Source: Malus domestica
Taxonomy: Eukaryota > Streptophyta > Magnoliopsida > Rosales > Rosaceae
Assembly (NCBI RefSeq): GCF_042453785.1
Contig: NC_091667.1
Coordinates: 34,030,001-34,094,000 of the forward strand
Length of the DNA stretch: 64,000 nt
Reading direction: 5' to 3'
Shown in pieces: positions 24,343-35,150 of this stretch. The notes beneath the pieces are model-generated. The model did no database searches and was not told the origin of the DNA. It worked only from the letters and a program-made list of their open reading frames with translations. The position numbers and the translations under genes are program-made. The stretch's first letter is position 1; every line of letters begins with the position of its first letter.

Positions 24343-25168
24343 TTATTTTTTTTAACATTTTGTTCTTATTTAATTTGTTAATTTTGTACTTGTTTTTTAG
24401 TGCTTCTTATTCTCACACTTTAGTCTGAGTTGTTCACCACTTAATTTTAAGTAGTTTAAATTTTAAGAATTGTTTGATAATCATTTGATGTTTAATTTTC
24501 AAAATCAAATGTGTTTGACCTTGATAAATATATATCCTTCAATGGAAACAGTCAAAAGGTCTTTACTGAGAGAGGATCTTCGCCGGATCCTTTTTGAGAA
24601 TTTTCCAATCACATATGTTCATCGTACATCGTGCGGTTAGAAATCATTGTAAATTTTTTAATCTAACAAATTCAATGGTTTAGATGCAATCTAATTAGTC
24701 CAATTAATTTAATTTATTTAAATAATTTTGGTTTGGCAACAAAATTCTAAAAACCTCTTGTAATTAAGATTTTTAATTCTCTATCCTATCTCACTAATTA
24801 TTTTTCATTAATTCCATCTTTCCTATTAAACTCTTCCTTATTCTTCAAAAAAAAAAAAAAAAAAAATTAAACTCTTCCTTCTCCCTTCTCCCTTCCTTGC
24901 CCTCGTTCATCCTCCCCATCTTATCTTTTCAGTTCTCATCAAATATGTTATCACAACATCCAACACATCCAGACTCATTAAACCAAAGAAAAGAAAGAAA
25001 AAATATCAGAAGTAGGAACACTATCGTACTTTTGATTATTTGTTGAAGATACTTGTACGATATATATTTAGACACACAAACTGATCACATTCCTCTCTCT
25101 ACTATAGAGTACAGATAAATAGGTCATGCGTACAATTTGGTATCATGTCAAGTTTGCATGTTTTGCGT
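24343..25168. other. Intergenic between HIPP remnant and S1-like gene
   Basis: AT-rich, with a poly-A run at about 24847-24866. It includes the 3' flank of the minus-strand S1-like gene. No further gene seen. Confidence 0.45.
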
Positions 25169-25603
25169 CTAAAGAGCTTCACCGTTCCAATGGTAGCATG
25201 TCCCCTCGACAATTGACTCGTTGAACCAATCAACCCTACATGGGCCTGGAGGATATATACTCCACTGGAACTTACTAGCACGGTCGATGTCTCTGTCGTC
25301 GTTATATACGTTAAACCACTTAAATTGACCCGGCCATGCAAAACCGCAGAAGTATAATGTTGCGCCTAAGAAATGAGGAATAAAATCGAACTCCCAGGAA
25401 CCATTGAAGGGGATCACTTTCTTACCAAGATCATCGTCCTTGGATTTGCAGTGAAGGGTAAGCGTGAACAACGTTCCGTTCAGTTGCAAGAAATTTTTCA
25501 CTCTTACATGTCTTCTTTTCCGATGAATACTTATACCTGCATCGCACAGGGTTATTGTAAGCAAAAACAGCACTAGCACAAGATTTCTTGTGAACAAAGC
25601 CAT
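25169..25603 (-). CDS. S-protein homologue (plant self-incompatibility protein S1 family)
   Basis: A small secreted protein, single exon, 144 residues. The family is named after the stigma S1 determinant of Papaver; most members are of unknown function and may act as secreted signals. Residues 1-22 form a signal peptide (hydrophobic LVLVLFLLTITLC). The mature part has the family's four cysteines at 52, 86, 122 and 136, the NGTLFTLTLHCKSKDDDLG block, a central WEFDF motif, and the FCGFAWPGQFKWFNVYND region. N-glycosylation sites are plausible at N42 and N128. The ATG follows a usable TATA on the minus strand about 70 bp upstream. The frame is complete and stands alone between the HIPP remnant and arm A of the inverted duplication. 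It is not linked here to an S-RNase or an SFB-type gene, so a mating role is not implied. Confidence 0.93.
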   Translation of the reverse strand: MALFTRNLVLVLFLLTITLCDAGISIHRKRRHVRVKNFLQLNGTLFTLTLHCKSKDDDLGKKVIPFNGSWEFDFIPHFLGATLYFCGFAWPGQFKWFNVYNDDRDIDRASKFQWSIYPPGPCRVDWFNESIVEGTCYHWNGEAL

Positions 25604-25670
25604 GCTAGGTATTGCTTGTTGGTTTGAAAAGTTTTATGTGGATGTGAATTGAAACATCAAGGATACGTCG

Positions 25671-25678
25671 TATATATA
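25671..25678 (-). promoter_or_regulatory. TATA box of the S1-like gene
   Basis: The element tatatata, read on the minus strand as GAGTATATATACG, lies about 70 bp before the ATG. That is a normal plant distance once a short leader is allowed. Confidence 0.5.
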
Positions 25679-26077
25679 CTCGACAGGTTCCGTGTGCTCT
25701 CAACGTTGACAGTGCCTGATTTCCACTGTTATGGAAAGTTTAAGATAAATATGGAATGCTATTTGCTCTCAATTCTATCCACACAACGATCAACTCCCTC
25801 TACCCTGATTTCATCACCATCCATCATGCCTTTCACCAGCTGTGTCAACTGTTTCATTTTTTTCTTATTATATTGGTTCTTTCTATATTAATCACACATA
25901 ATTGTAGGTAAGGAAAGCAACAATTATTTTTACAAATTAGTAAAACAAGTAAAAGGGAAACAGAAAGATCTCCTTTGCTAATCATTCCATGTATACATAT
26001 ATACTAGATACTTGGTACATGCATACGGGTCTATCTTTATCTTTTTCAATGCATCATGCAATTTTGAATCAAAAAGT

Positions 26078-26222
26078 GGTATTCCTCTTCACTTGTAAGT
26101 GAGAGGTCGTAGGTTCAATTCTCGTCAAAAACGAATTTGAACCACATTATTCATAGCCCGTTATAAGGCTAAGCTCACATCATTCCCCTTAGTGTAGATA
26201 ATATCGTTTATTAAAAAAAAGT
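26078..26222 (+). mobile_element. tRNA-derived SINE-like element
   Basis: It has an A-box-like stretch (agtggtattcctctt) and a B-box-like ggtcgtaggttcaattctcg, then cattattcatagcccgttat and a 3' end gataatatcgtttattaaaaaaaa. This is the arrangement of a tRNA-derived plant SINE. Copies on the minus strand lie at about 27370-27476 and, as the arm A' partner, about 50140-50290; a partial one is at 4.86 kb. Confidence 0.65.
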
Positions 26223-26299
26223 TCAAAACTTGATTTTTTTTTTTTTAAAAATGGTATCACAGACCACTCCAATATGAATGCCCTAACAGTAGTCAAATA

Positions 26300-26470
26300 T
26301 AAGCCCTATTCCCTCGTTTCCTTTCCTCCTCTCATACTTTGTTTTTTGTTTTTTGTCTTTATAAAAAATTAATACAAAATATCAATGTGATTTAATCTTA
26401 ATCATTTAAATAGAAGGAAAAGAAAAGGAAAGAAAAAAAAAAAAAAAGGAGAGAATCTTCCTTCTATAGT
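26300..26470. mobile_element. Diverged Mutator-type MITE
   Basis: The centre aaaaaattaatacaaaatatcaatgtgatttaatcttaatcat follows the pattern of the 2257-2476 element, with purine/pyrimidine-rich arms (cctttcctcctctc against ggaaaagaaaaggaaag). The same copy is in arm A' at about 49905-50060. Confidence 0.5.
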
Positions 26471-26479
26471 CGGGCTGCT

Positions 26480-27205
26480 TGTCATCTCTATCATGTCTCT
26501 AGTGATCCTTGTGTGGGTCCACGACCTAATATACTCGTATAACCAACGAAAATGTCCTGGACACGTGGAGGGTGGTGATGCACCATCGGGATCGATAAAT
26601 GTTAGTTTGACAGGCATGTTCTTGTGAGGTTGCAAGAGCATTTCTAATGGAGATTTAAAATGTTAATTTAATAGTTTATATGGTCAAATTTTCTCTTCTT
26701 CCAATACATATTGTTATAATAATATTTGTATCTCCTACTTTTAATAGGAAATCAGGATCGATAAATTTTCATGATTTGCAATTGATGCATTAGTGGGACA
26801 CACAACAAAACAATCAGAAAAATAATTGACAGCTCATAATTCAAAATTGGCAGCAAAAAGTTCTTATATCAATCCAAGTAGTTTTGACTCATCCGTTAAA
26901 ACTTATTATTACCTAAAATTTAAATGAATTTTAACGAAAAACTCCAAATACTGTTCATTTTAACGAAAAATCATATTTTTACATTAAAAAGTAAATTCTG
27001 GTACTATTTATTTTACCCTTTATTTTGTTCTTATCGTTAAAACTCAAAGTTTTCAAGTTATTTTTATTAATTTTTCTAAAATTTAATTGTGTGATATGTC
27101 ACTTCAGATTTGACATTTTTTTTTAAATGCTCATGGTGGAGTAGAGGGTAATTTTGGGATGTTGCGGTCATTATCTTTTATTCTTGGGCTGAAGTGAACA
27201 ACAGC
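26480..27205 (-). pseudogene. GT90 exon-2 fragment, split by insertions
   Basis: On the minus strand, 26641 down to about 26480 encodes PSTCPGHFRWLYEYIRSWTHTRITRDMIE, closely matching exon 2 of the intact GT90 gene at 19.2-19.8 kb. A second piece at about 27137-27200 (gagggtaattttgggatg...gggctgaagtgaacaac) matches the start of that same exon. About 500 bp of repeat sequence, including the MITE at 26926-27080, lies between them. No other GT90 exon is nearby and no start exists. This is a dispersed fragment, not a gene. The first piece is also in arm A' (49726-49890). Confidence 0.8.
26926..27080 (+). mobile_element. TTTTAACGAAAA-family MITE, arm A copy
   Basis: Well-preserved copy with ttttaacgaaaaactcc, aaatcatatttttacatta, ttaccctttattttgttc and a terminal attaatttttctaaaat. 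Its arm A' partner is 47142-47300, so it predates the duplication. Confidence 0.75.
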
Positions 27206-27369
27206 GTACACGAATAACAGAGTAAAAATGTATCATGTCAGAAACGGCCCAATGGATTTGTAAAGAAAATAATGGGCCCAAATCGGATTTGATCCAATAT
27301 GAAAAGTTAATCTCAATCGGTCAAGTGAAGAAAAAAAAATAGAGTAAATTCAATATACGCTTGCACAAT

Positions 27370-27476
27370 TTAGTTTTAGAAAATGATATTATCTACGTTA
27401 GAGGAGAAAGGTTTTTTACGAGAATCGAACCTAAAATCTCTCACTTATAAATAAAGAGAAATATCACTATTGTAAT
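27370..27476 (-). mobile_element. SINE-like element, minus strand, partial
   Basis: Reverse-complement words cgagaatcgaacctaaaatctctcactta and gatattatctacgttagagg correspond to the B-box and tail of the SINE at 26078-26222. The solo LTR begins at its upper end. Confidence 0.6.
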
Positions 27477-27823
27477 TGTTTATACCATATTTAGGACCTC
27501 TTATTTAGATCTCGTACAAATACTCAGGGAACTTAAATGTAATTATGTGATAAAGGAATGGGCAAATATGTAATAAGTGAGGAGTTCTTATTCTATAAAA
27601 TGACCCCTCACCCTCACAATTGGAGGAGGTCAATTCCTAGGCCCTCTCACCCCCTCTCAAAGCTCTAACTCTCAGAGCTCTCTCCCTCAAATAAATACAT
27701 AATCAGTGTGGACGTAGCCCAAATTTTAGGGTGAACCACGATGCATCTTGTGTTATTTACATTTCTTGCAGATTCACGGTCGGATTTACGTTGTTCCAAA
27801 ACCTCCGGTTTTGTGCATCAACA
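27477..27823. mobile_element. Small solo LTR, 347 bp
   Basis: Begins TGTTTATACCATATTTAGG and ends TTTGTGCATCAACA, flanked by a perfect 5-bp duplication gtaat at 27472-27476 and 27824-27828. It contains a TATA-like tctataaaatgacccctcac and a 3' part (gtggacgtagcccaaatttt...cgatgcatcttgtgttattt) of the type seen in plant Copia/TRIM LTRs. Structurally whole as a solo LTR; a fossil with no internal region. Confidence 0.85.
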
Positions 27824-27828
27824 GTAAT

Positions 27829-29005
27829 ACTAAATTAAAATAATAATAAAATACTGTAGTACTAATTAAACCACCTAAATATGTTCAAAGTAATTAAGTC
27901 CTGGATTTCAGTTAGATTAATTAAACTTTATTACTTGGAGAAACATATTGAGCTTCCAACTTGCAATTTGAACATTCACGACCCGAGTAGGAAATAGTAA
28001 AGTTGGATAATTGAGAGCAAGCAAAAAGTTTTGCGTATGAAGACAATCTTGAAAAAGAGTAACACAAAAGTCATCATTTTTTTCAGTAGGTGGTGCCCGA
28101 TCCAACGTGGAATTTGATTGAACATTTCGTCTTTATGGGAACGTGGGAGGAGAAGCATGAATTTGAAAATGGGGTCCTGTAGCCCCAAATTATTGAGAGT
28201 GATGTTACATAACCAATTGTTCATCTATAAGCTCTATGGTTAAGTAATTGTTAAGACTGTATGAGACAAATGTAAGTTCGGTTAATTGATCAGTGTAAAT
28301 GTTAAAATCTGTAAGTGTCCCAACTACGAGGATAGCATTTTTAGTTGTTCATGCAAAGAAAACACTCATAAGCTTAAATATGTACTTAAAAAAAGTAGAA
28401 CAATATCGTAGGTTTTCTCCTACTATGTTGATTGTTCTTTTTATAAGGAATGGAGTCTTGGGCTCCAAACCCCGTGTTTCTTATCTCGCTTTAACTTGTT
28501 ACTTGAGGCTTAACTTTTGCTCCCGCGATCAAGGTAATGTCTTCTCATTACACTCAAGTTTGGTAATCCAATCAATTATAGTAATTTAGAATGCGCTTAA
28601 TAGAAAGAACAAATGCAAAACACTTTCAGTGAGTAAATATTTTGACCTATCCATCGATTCAAATTAACAATTTATGACAAAGAGAACCGTGGGAAAAAAA
28701 ATACCAACCACTAAAATGGTAAAGAAAGATACGTTAGAGCACCTTCAAAAGATGCTCTAAAGCAAACAAAAATCTATTTTAAAGAGCCAAACTCAAAAAC
28801 TTCATCTCTACGAGATGTTGTAAAAGATTCTCGATAACAATAAAATGAACAACCGCTCTTTAAATTTACAAAGCAACTATTAATCAACTAAATATTGAAA
28901 AAGTAATAAAACTCAAGAGTTGACCGTTAAGAGAGAAGAAAAGCAAGAGAGAGAATGGTGTTTTTAAAAAATGAGCAGATTGAGTTTGAATTGTTAATAA
29001 TAAAG
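27829..29005. other. Intergenic part of arm A absent from arm A'
   Basis: No supported gene. A short stretch at about 28735-28765 (gagcaccttcaaaagatgctctaaag) looks like a MITE end but no partner end was found. Confidence 0.35.
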
Positions 29006-29162
29006 GGAGTTTTAAAGAAAAACTCACGGTACTGTTTACTTTAACGAAAAATCATATTTTTACACTAAAAAGTCAAACCTTGTACTATTCACTTTACCCT
29101 TTATTTTGTCTTTATCATTAAAACTCAAAGTTTCCAAGCCATTTTCATTAGTTTTTCTAATA
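29006..29162 (+). mobile_element. TTTTAACGAAAA-family MITE
   Basis: Copy with gttttaaagaaaaactcacgg at one end and cattagtttttctaataa at the other, forming a short imperfect inverted repeat. Internal words are as in the other four copies. Confidence 0.7.
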
Positions 29163-29343
29163 ATAAACCATTTAAAATTTGTTAAAATAAAGTGTTGTTG
29201 GAAGTGAAAAAATTAAACATAATAATTTTTTGATGCTATTTACTAACTAGCTTAACAGAAAGTTCAAAATTGCTCTTGAAAATGCTATTACATGCATGAC
29301 GCACCCAAATTCAGACCCAAACCGAACCCATATCTGTTGGATG

Positions 29344-30174
29344 TAGGGGTGGGCACGGTTTGGTTTGGTGCGGTTTTGAGTGAAACCAAAACCGAAACCA
29401 AAATTGTTTGCGGTTTGGTTCGGTGCGGTTTTGAAGCCAAAACCGAAATGAAACCAAATCGTTTGGTTCGGTTCGGTGCGGTTTCAAACGGTTTCGGTTT
29501 GGTTTTTAAGAAAAAATGTACAATTTGAAATTAAACATATTAATAAGCATTTCCCAGTAGCAATAGGAAAAAGACATTTGTTATATAAACAATTAGCATG
29601 TTGCATGCAGTTGTGATGTTAAAATATGTTTGTGCAACAAAAAGGTGTCCCGTACAAAGTATAACATAAAACAAGTTGAATAACTTTGAATTCATTAAAC
29701 ATGAGTGAAACTTTCATACTAGAATATGTGATATCATGCTTCAAATAAGTGGACTTCATTAGATCATTGTTCGACTCTTGATAACAAGATTAGTCCACCC
29801 TTGTACATATATGTGTGTGTGTGTGTGTGATGGTATAAAATAACAAAGGTCCTTGAAGTTAATGAACGAAAGAAAGTGATGAATGATGATATTCCAGTGT
29901 GGTTGTGTCCATACTAAGTGTATGGATTCTAACAAACAACCAATTAAAACATGAAATTTAATATGGACATTTAATTAAATGTTTATTAATATTTGCGGTG
30001 CGGTTCGGTTTCGATGCGGTTTTCAAAAGCCAAAACCGAAACCAAACCGTTTTCTATGTTGCGGTTCGGTTTCAAAACCAAAACCGTTCCAAAACCGCAA
30101 AACCAAACCATTCGGTGCGGTTCGATTTGGTTCGTGTTTCGGTTTCGGTTTTCGGTTCTAAGTGCCCACCCCTA
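29344..30174. mobile_element. hAT non-autonomous element, 831 bp
   Basis: Terminal inverted repeats TAGGGGTGGGCAC...GTGCCCACCCCTA with a perfect 8-bp target duplication gttggatg at 29336-29343 and 30175-30182. The subterminal 200 bp on each side is packed with ggtttcggttyggt-type words in both orientations, as many plant hAT ends are. The AT-rich interior has no transposase. It landed in the promoter-proximal sequence of the HMA gene downstream. Confidence 0.93.
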
Positions 30175-30287
30175 GTTGGATGTAACTTCTCACTCACATG
30201 CATGACCCGCCCACATGCATGACCCACCCAAATTCAGACCCAAACTGAACCCATGTCCAGGCCCATTTGAACCTCACATTTCCAACC

Positions 30288-30297
30288 TTTATAAAAA
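30288..30297 (+). promoter_or_regulatory. TATA box of the HMA gene
   Basis: The element tttataaaaa followed by a CT-rich leader, about 90 bp upstream of the ATG at 30381. Confidence 0.6.
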
Positions 30298-30380
30298 GCC
30301 ACAAAATCATACAGTCTCTCTGTCTCTCTCTCTCTCTCCCCTCTTTGTTTGTGTTCTTCCATTCCTCCTCTCTCAGCGAT

Positions 30381-31112
30381 ATGGCTCAGGTGCTTTCTAA
30401 ATTTAACTTGCTTTTTCTTATTCAATTTAGCTTCACCTATCATGCTTACAATCCCTTCAAGCATATGCATATACATAAGCACATCAGATCATAGATCATA
30501 ATCCTTCCTTTTGTTTTCTGTAATTTTTGTGTGAATTTTGTAGCAGAAGGCGGTCCTGAAGGTCCTGACCATGACCGATGACAAAACAAAGCAGAAAGCC
30601 ATTGAAGCTGCCGCTGATATTTTCGGTATTTCTTTTCATTTATCTTTACTCAGTTTTGTTTATATCTTCAATAGTTCAATAATATAAAAAGAAATTCTCA
30701 AAATTATACGGTTCTGTTTGGATATCCTTCTTTAAAGCACTTATATTCACAAACGCCACTTTTAACTTTTTTCTGCCAAACATTGTCAGAAGCACTTTTG
30801 TTATTAAACCTAATTGAAGCTTCTTGATTTCTCTCTTATTTATTTTGTTTTTGGGTTATTTCGTGAACAGGGATTGATTCAATCGCGGCAGATATAAAGG
30901 ACCAGAAGCTGACAGTAGTAGGAATGATGGATCCAGTGGCTGTAGTGAAGAAGTTGAAGAAGGTCGGGAAAGTAGACATAGTATCTGTCGGACCAGCCAA
31001 GGAAGAGAAGAAAGAAGAGAAGAAAGAAGAGAAAAAAGAAGAAAAGAAAGAGGAGAAGAAAGAGGAAAAGAAGGAGGAGAAAAAGGAAGAAAAGAAGGAG
31101 GACAAAAAGTAA
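30381..31112 (+). CDS. Small HMA-domain protein (HPP type) without CxxC, with Lys/Glu tail
   Basis: An HMA-fold protein of the HPP/HIPP group. Members with CxxC bind Cu/Zn/Cd; this one has lost that site. Exons: 30381-30389 (MAQ), 30547-30625, 30871-31112. They sum to 330 nt, giving 109 residues, with an intron position after the third codon as is common in this family. Residues 4-69 show the beta-alpha-beta-beta-alpha-beta pattern ([22 protein letters not shown], then DQKLTVVG, then [16 protein letters not shown]). The usual M-x-C-x-x-C loop is M-T-D-D-K-T-K, so classic metal binding is unlikely. Residues 73-109 are EEKK repeats. There is no CaaX box, so it should be soluble. The first intron's donor is GTGCTT, which is weak but matches the reading frame. 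A reverse, 5'-less copy lies at 46.5-47.1 kb. A role in immunity is possible because related HMA proteins are effector targets; that is inference. Confidence 0.85.
31016..31109 (+). repeat. EEKK-coding purine repeat
   Basis: A run of gaagaaaag-type 12-bp units encodes the Lys/Glu tail. Arm A' has the same tract four codons shorter, showing it expands and contracts in frame. Confidence 0.8.
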
Positions 31113-33159
31113 ATAAAGAGTTACCAAATTTTATCTCTCATGGTAATATTTTCTCCTTCTAAGTTAGCAGTTATGTACGATGGTTTATCATATACAGGGA
31201 GAAGGAAAAAATGGTGAAATATTCATAATCCAAAAATTGCCATTTCTCATTAAATTTTCAAATAAAATAAGAATTCACAAAAAAAATCCATTCCTGTAAC
31301 TAACTTTTATCTTTTCAAAAAATATATTATTATTTGGATATTATCAAGCAAACAATGTAGCATTGAAGCAAATGGCTTTGGTGGAGGGACACTTTTTTTG
31401 AGCGATATTACTTCAATTTGATATTTGTACGGTGAGAGTGGTTTTTGATTTGAACTCAAGTGACCAAAAAAGAAAATGTGGTCTAACAATGTGGTTACGT
31501 CCAAGTTTGACAGTGAAGGAGTTGATACGATTGTCAAATTTTTCGCGTTTGAAATTAAGAAAAAGGTGCAAAGAATATGATGGCTGGCGTCATATTTTGT
31601 GGCGGCTACCAAGCGATGAGTACACGCCCACTTGAAAGGGAATTGCATGAATTTGACTTAATGATTCTTTTTGGTGCATGAATGTGATTGATTATTGCAC
31701 AAAACTGTTGAGTTTTGCACGTATTTTATTTGCTGTATTAATTATTGAGATGGGTTTGGTGGAATCGAGAAATTTTTAGTTGTGACAGAAACACGGATGA
31801 TACATCATATGTTTTTATGCAAATGGTGAAATTTTTTTATTTTTAAGTTATTAACCTTTTAACTTATATAACCCACCATTTATATAGGGATACGTGATGT
31901 ACCACTTCGTATGACGGTCACATTGAAAAAATCTTTCGGTGGAATTAAGCATTGAATTATATAATTTACATCATTGTTGAGCTGGAAATGAAGTCATGCG
32001 CCATGCCTATTTTGTTTGTTGATTTTTGTACCGATTGCATGAAACGAGTCTCATACAGTCATGAGTATGCTATTTTTATGGTTGTAGCAAACATGCGAGA
32101 CCTGTTTCATACGACTAGTGCCAAAAGGTTTTGCGTTTGATTACAACCTTGGGAAATTAAGGTAATATATTTGGATATTTGGTTTTGTTAAGGAGAGCAG
32201 GTGAAAAGTATATAATCTTGTTTTTTAGAGCAGTATAGTGGGAAAATTCAACAACTCTTTAGGGTATTCGTTTGTTATTGTTGTTGCGATGTGATGCTTA
32301 ACATGCGATAACTACAAACAGCAGGTGGCCAGCCATGTCCAATGCTATAGATTCTTTCTTTTGGAAATAAAATACTTACCCGTATGCTGGAATAGGAAAC
32401 GTACAAAATTATATATAATAAAATAGGCCCAAAAAAGTGGTGGTGATCATTTTAGTTAAATTGTATAAACTATGAGTGACGATTGCAGAAAATAGATTTG
32501 GTTTCAGTTAAATGCGAAGTATATAAAATATAGAATGCGCGTGGGAAATGGAAAGCAATACAACGATTTGATCTATCAAACTGTCCGTCCATTGCTTCAT
32601 GTAACTATTAATGAAATATGTATGCAGGTATGCGTGTGTGTCCGAGAAAGATTACAAAAATGACATGAAAAGAGAGACCAGGAAGCCGAAAGAGAGGTGG
32701 CGAGTGAGTGCAAAGGGACAGGGAATGTGTTTCGAATACTAAGTCTAAGTGAAACCTCCAGTACTCTGTCTATGTTCTAATGCGAGCGTTGCCACTTCTC
32801 GTAACCAGTATAATCACAGCATAAGTACAACACACAACAAAGCAAAACACTTAAAAAACAACTGTTTATCTATATGGATCATTTCACACTAGATAAATAA
32901 GATAAAAATATTAGGTCTTCTCTTTCACCTTCAGAGACAACTGATACAAGGTGTGGGTTCATGGTGTAACTGAGGATACCCTGGAGCTACATATTGTTGT
33001 TTCATGAGCTTCACCAAGCTTTCCAGCATTTTGTAAATAACTTACTAGGGTGCTATACATAGTGAAATTTGGATTACAGGATTCCACAACTTTCCTAGCC
33101 ATGCCTGCCTAGAAGTGCTGGGGAAATTATTACTTGGACCTAATTAAGGGATAAGGGGT
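31113..33159. other. Intergenic; last 0.6 kb of arm A, then unique sequence
   Basis: 31113-31732 belongs to the inverted duplication. From 31733 to 33159 no gene, RNA or clear transposon could be supported. Confidence 0.45.
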
Positions 33160-33790
33160 CTGTAGCGACTTTGCGATGGAATTTTTGTATATGATTTTCT
33201 ACAGATTGTTGAGGACATCAGATTGTAGACTATTCATGGCCATTTGCATGTCATGGCAATGTATGATAATAACAGAAAATGTAAACGTGCTAAGTTTACA
33301 ACTCCATTGCTCTTGGTTTCGGAAAATGAAAATGATACACGGAACGCAGTCCATGCAATTAAGTTCAAAAAAGCGATATTGTGGATCTTCAAGAGGACGG
33401 TTAATAACAATGGATGAAAATTCTGTAGGAACCCTAATAATTTATTAATTTGGGTTCAAGGTAGAAGAAAAGGTCCCCCACTGAAGCCTAAAACTGGTGG
33501 TTGGGCTAAACATCATGACTACTTTGTGGTCAAGGCTACGATTTCACCAGACCCAATCTTAAACTCCAATGACTACATTGTTATGGTTATGTATGTGAGT
33601 GATAGTGAATTGCTCTATTTCTTGTGATAATGATTCAATATCTGTTGTGGCTTCAATGTATTCTAGATGTGGGTCGAAAAAATGACGACGACACGACAAG
33701 TGCTTGGTTCATTTAAGGATTTGAGATGTACAATGTTTAAAGTAAAAAAGTTTCAAAACCTCACTTGTTAAGATCCTGTCAATTGTTTAC
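33160..33790 (+). pseudogene. F-box/DUF295 pseudogene 1
   Basis: The stretch CRLFMAICMSWQCM matches the F-box segment (CVQFMAVCRSWRCM) of the intact genes. DNA words for VKATISPDPILNSNDYIVMVMY and the C-terminal region follow in order with the middle largely missing. Several frame breaks and deletions leave no usable frame. It lacks the promoter and leader of the active copies. It is a close relative of the pseudogene at 38735-39375, and both share 3' flank words (tcacccatggctttatt, aactattagcaatacattcacc). Confidence 0.85.
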
Positions 33791-35150
33791 ATATAACATG
33801 CAGAAAGAATTTATCATATTTCTTAACTTGCCACTCAAAAAATTAATTTGAGCTATGTTGGGAACATTTGGCATCACGGTTTGATAGATATATTAGTCTC
33901 GCAACATGAGATTTTTTTAATTTTTTTTTAATTTTTTTTGTAAGGACAATCAACCATAACTCACCCATGGCTTTATTATTTGCAATCACCTTACAATCAA
34001 CCTAATTCACCTATTATTAAGGCAAATGAAACTATTAGCAATACATTCACCTCTAACATCATATAAGTTCTAAATTTTTATACAGTGAAAAGACGGTAAT
34101 GCCCTTCGCTGTTGCTGGTTCTCAACTTTAATTTTCTGTATTGCACAGTGAAATGACAATTTTACCCGTGTTGATCATCGCGTAATGGGAAGCAGGATGC
34201 AAAAGCAGAAGATAGCTCTCTCTCCCTCTTTCTCAAAGGTTCCTCAGTGCTCCATTTTTCGATAGCCTTCCTCAGCGTTTTTGTCCTCGCGCTCCATGCG
34301 TCTCTTCTCCTCTGCTTTCGCGTTGTTTGGATTGTTCTTCGCTATCGTGTTTTGCCATTTTTTAACCCTTGGTGGCTTTTCTTTTGTTAATCTTTGTGTT
34401 CGCGGTTGTGGAGTCATTTTGCAAGGGAAAAATTCATCGGCCGGTCAAGGTTATTTAGCTTGGTGGGTTGGGTTGTACGGGTCTTCAGCTTGGTGAATGT
34501 AATTTCTCCTGGTGAGTTGTTTTGGTTTTTTTACTGTAGGTTTTTGGTTTTATTTTGTCTGCTTTTAGATTTTACCAGTGGGTTTCTTATTGAGAGATGT
34601 GTTTTCAAAATTTTGGGCTTTTGTTGTTGTCGTCAGTTTTTTGGTATGAGATTTCGATTCTGTTCCGTGTGTGGTTTAGTCATCTAGGAAAAGAACCAGG
34701 TTTCATGTATGGGTGTTCGCTAATCAAACAGAATTCAAATATAGACCACACTTATCCAATGAAATTTGATTGGAGGTTGGTTGAGTGTGGTCTATATTGT
34801 ATGGATCCTTTGTATTTGAAGCAAGATTTTGATAAAATTTGAGTATTTTTTGCAAGTGACTACTTTTGTGTGTTCCAGCACTCTATGCATATTTTTTAAT
34901 AACGTACCAACAATTAGGTTTCCATAATCTTAATGATTTGCAAAGATGTGTTCCAATTAGTCTGTGAACTTCACTATTGTATAATATTTCAATTAGTTGA
35001 ATATATTTTTTAACTAATTTTAGTATCAGAGTGTTTTGAGTATCTGAGTAAGATTGTGAAAGAAAAGGAGATTGTGGAACTTTCATGATTGAGATTTGTG
35101 ATTTTATGTATTAGTTAAATTCTAAATTTTTAATTAAGTTCACTCATATA
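33791..35150. other. Intergenic; leader-like stretch near 34.1-34.7 kb
   Basis: Words such as tacagtgaaaagacggtaatgccc and gcacagtgaaatgacaattttaccc recall sequence found just inside the Helitron 5' ends at 41.3 and 57.2 kb. The CT-rich leader-like part (34.2-34.3 kb) may belong to an old element. No coding gene is supported. Confidence 0.4.

Larger units (their letters stand above)
25833..31732 (+). repeat. Inverted segmental duplication, arm A
   Basis: This arm matches 45746-50522 in reverse complement. The outer edge pairs tcaccagctgtgtcaactg (25833) with its complement ending at 50522. The inner edge pairs cacgtattttatttg (to 31732) with caaataaaatacgtg (from 45746). Shared content includes a SINE, a MULE MITE, the GT90 fragment, a TTTTAACG MITE and exons 2-3 of the HMA gene. 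The segment from about 27.1 to 30.56 kb in A is missing from A'. A' carries two later insertions that A lacks. Confidence 0.92.

Noticed and set aside
30836-31127. Minus-strand SSFFSSFF-type frame
   Set aside because: Antisense of the EEKK-coding tract of the HMA gene.
34281-34842. Overlapping hydrophobic plus-strand frames
   Set aside because: Short, overlapping, T-rich, no family match; resembles a leader or element end rather than a gene.
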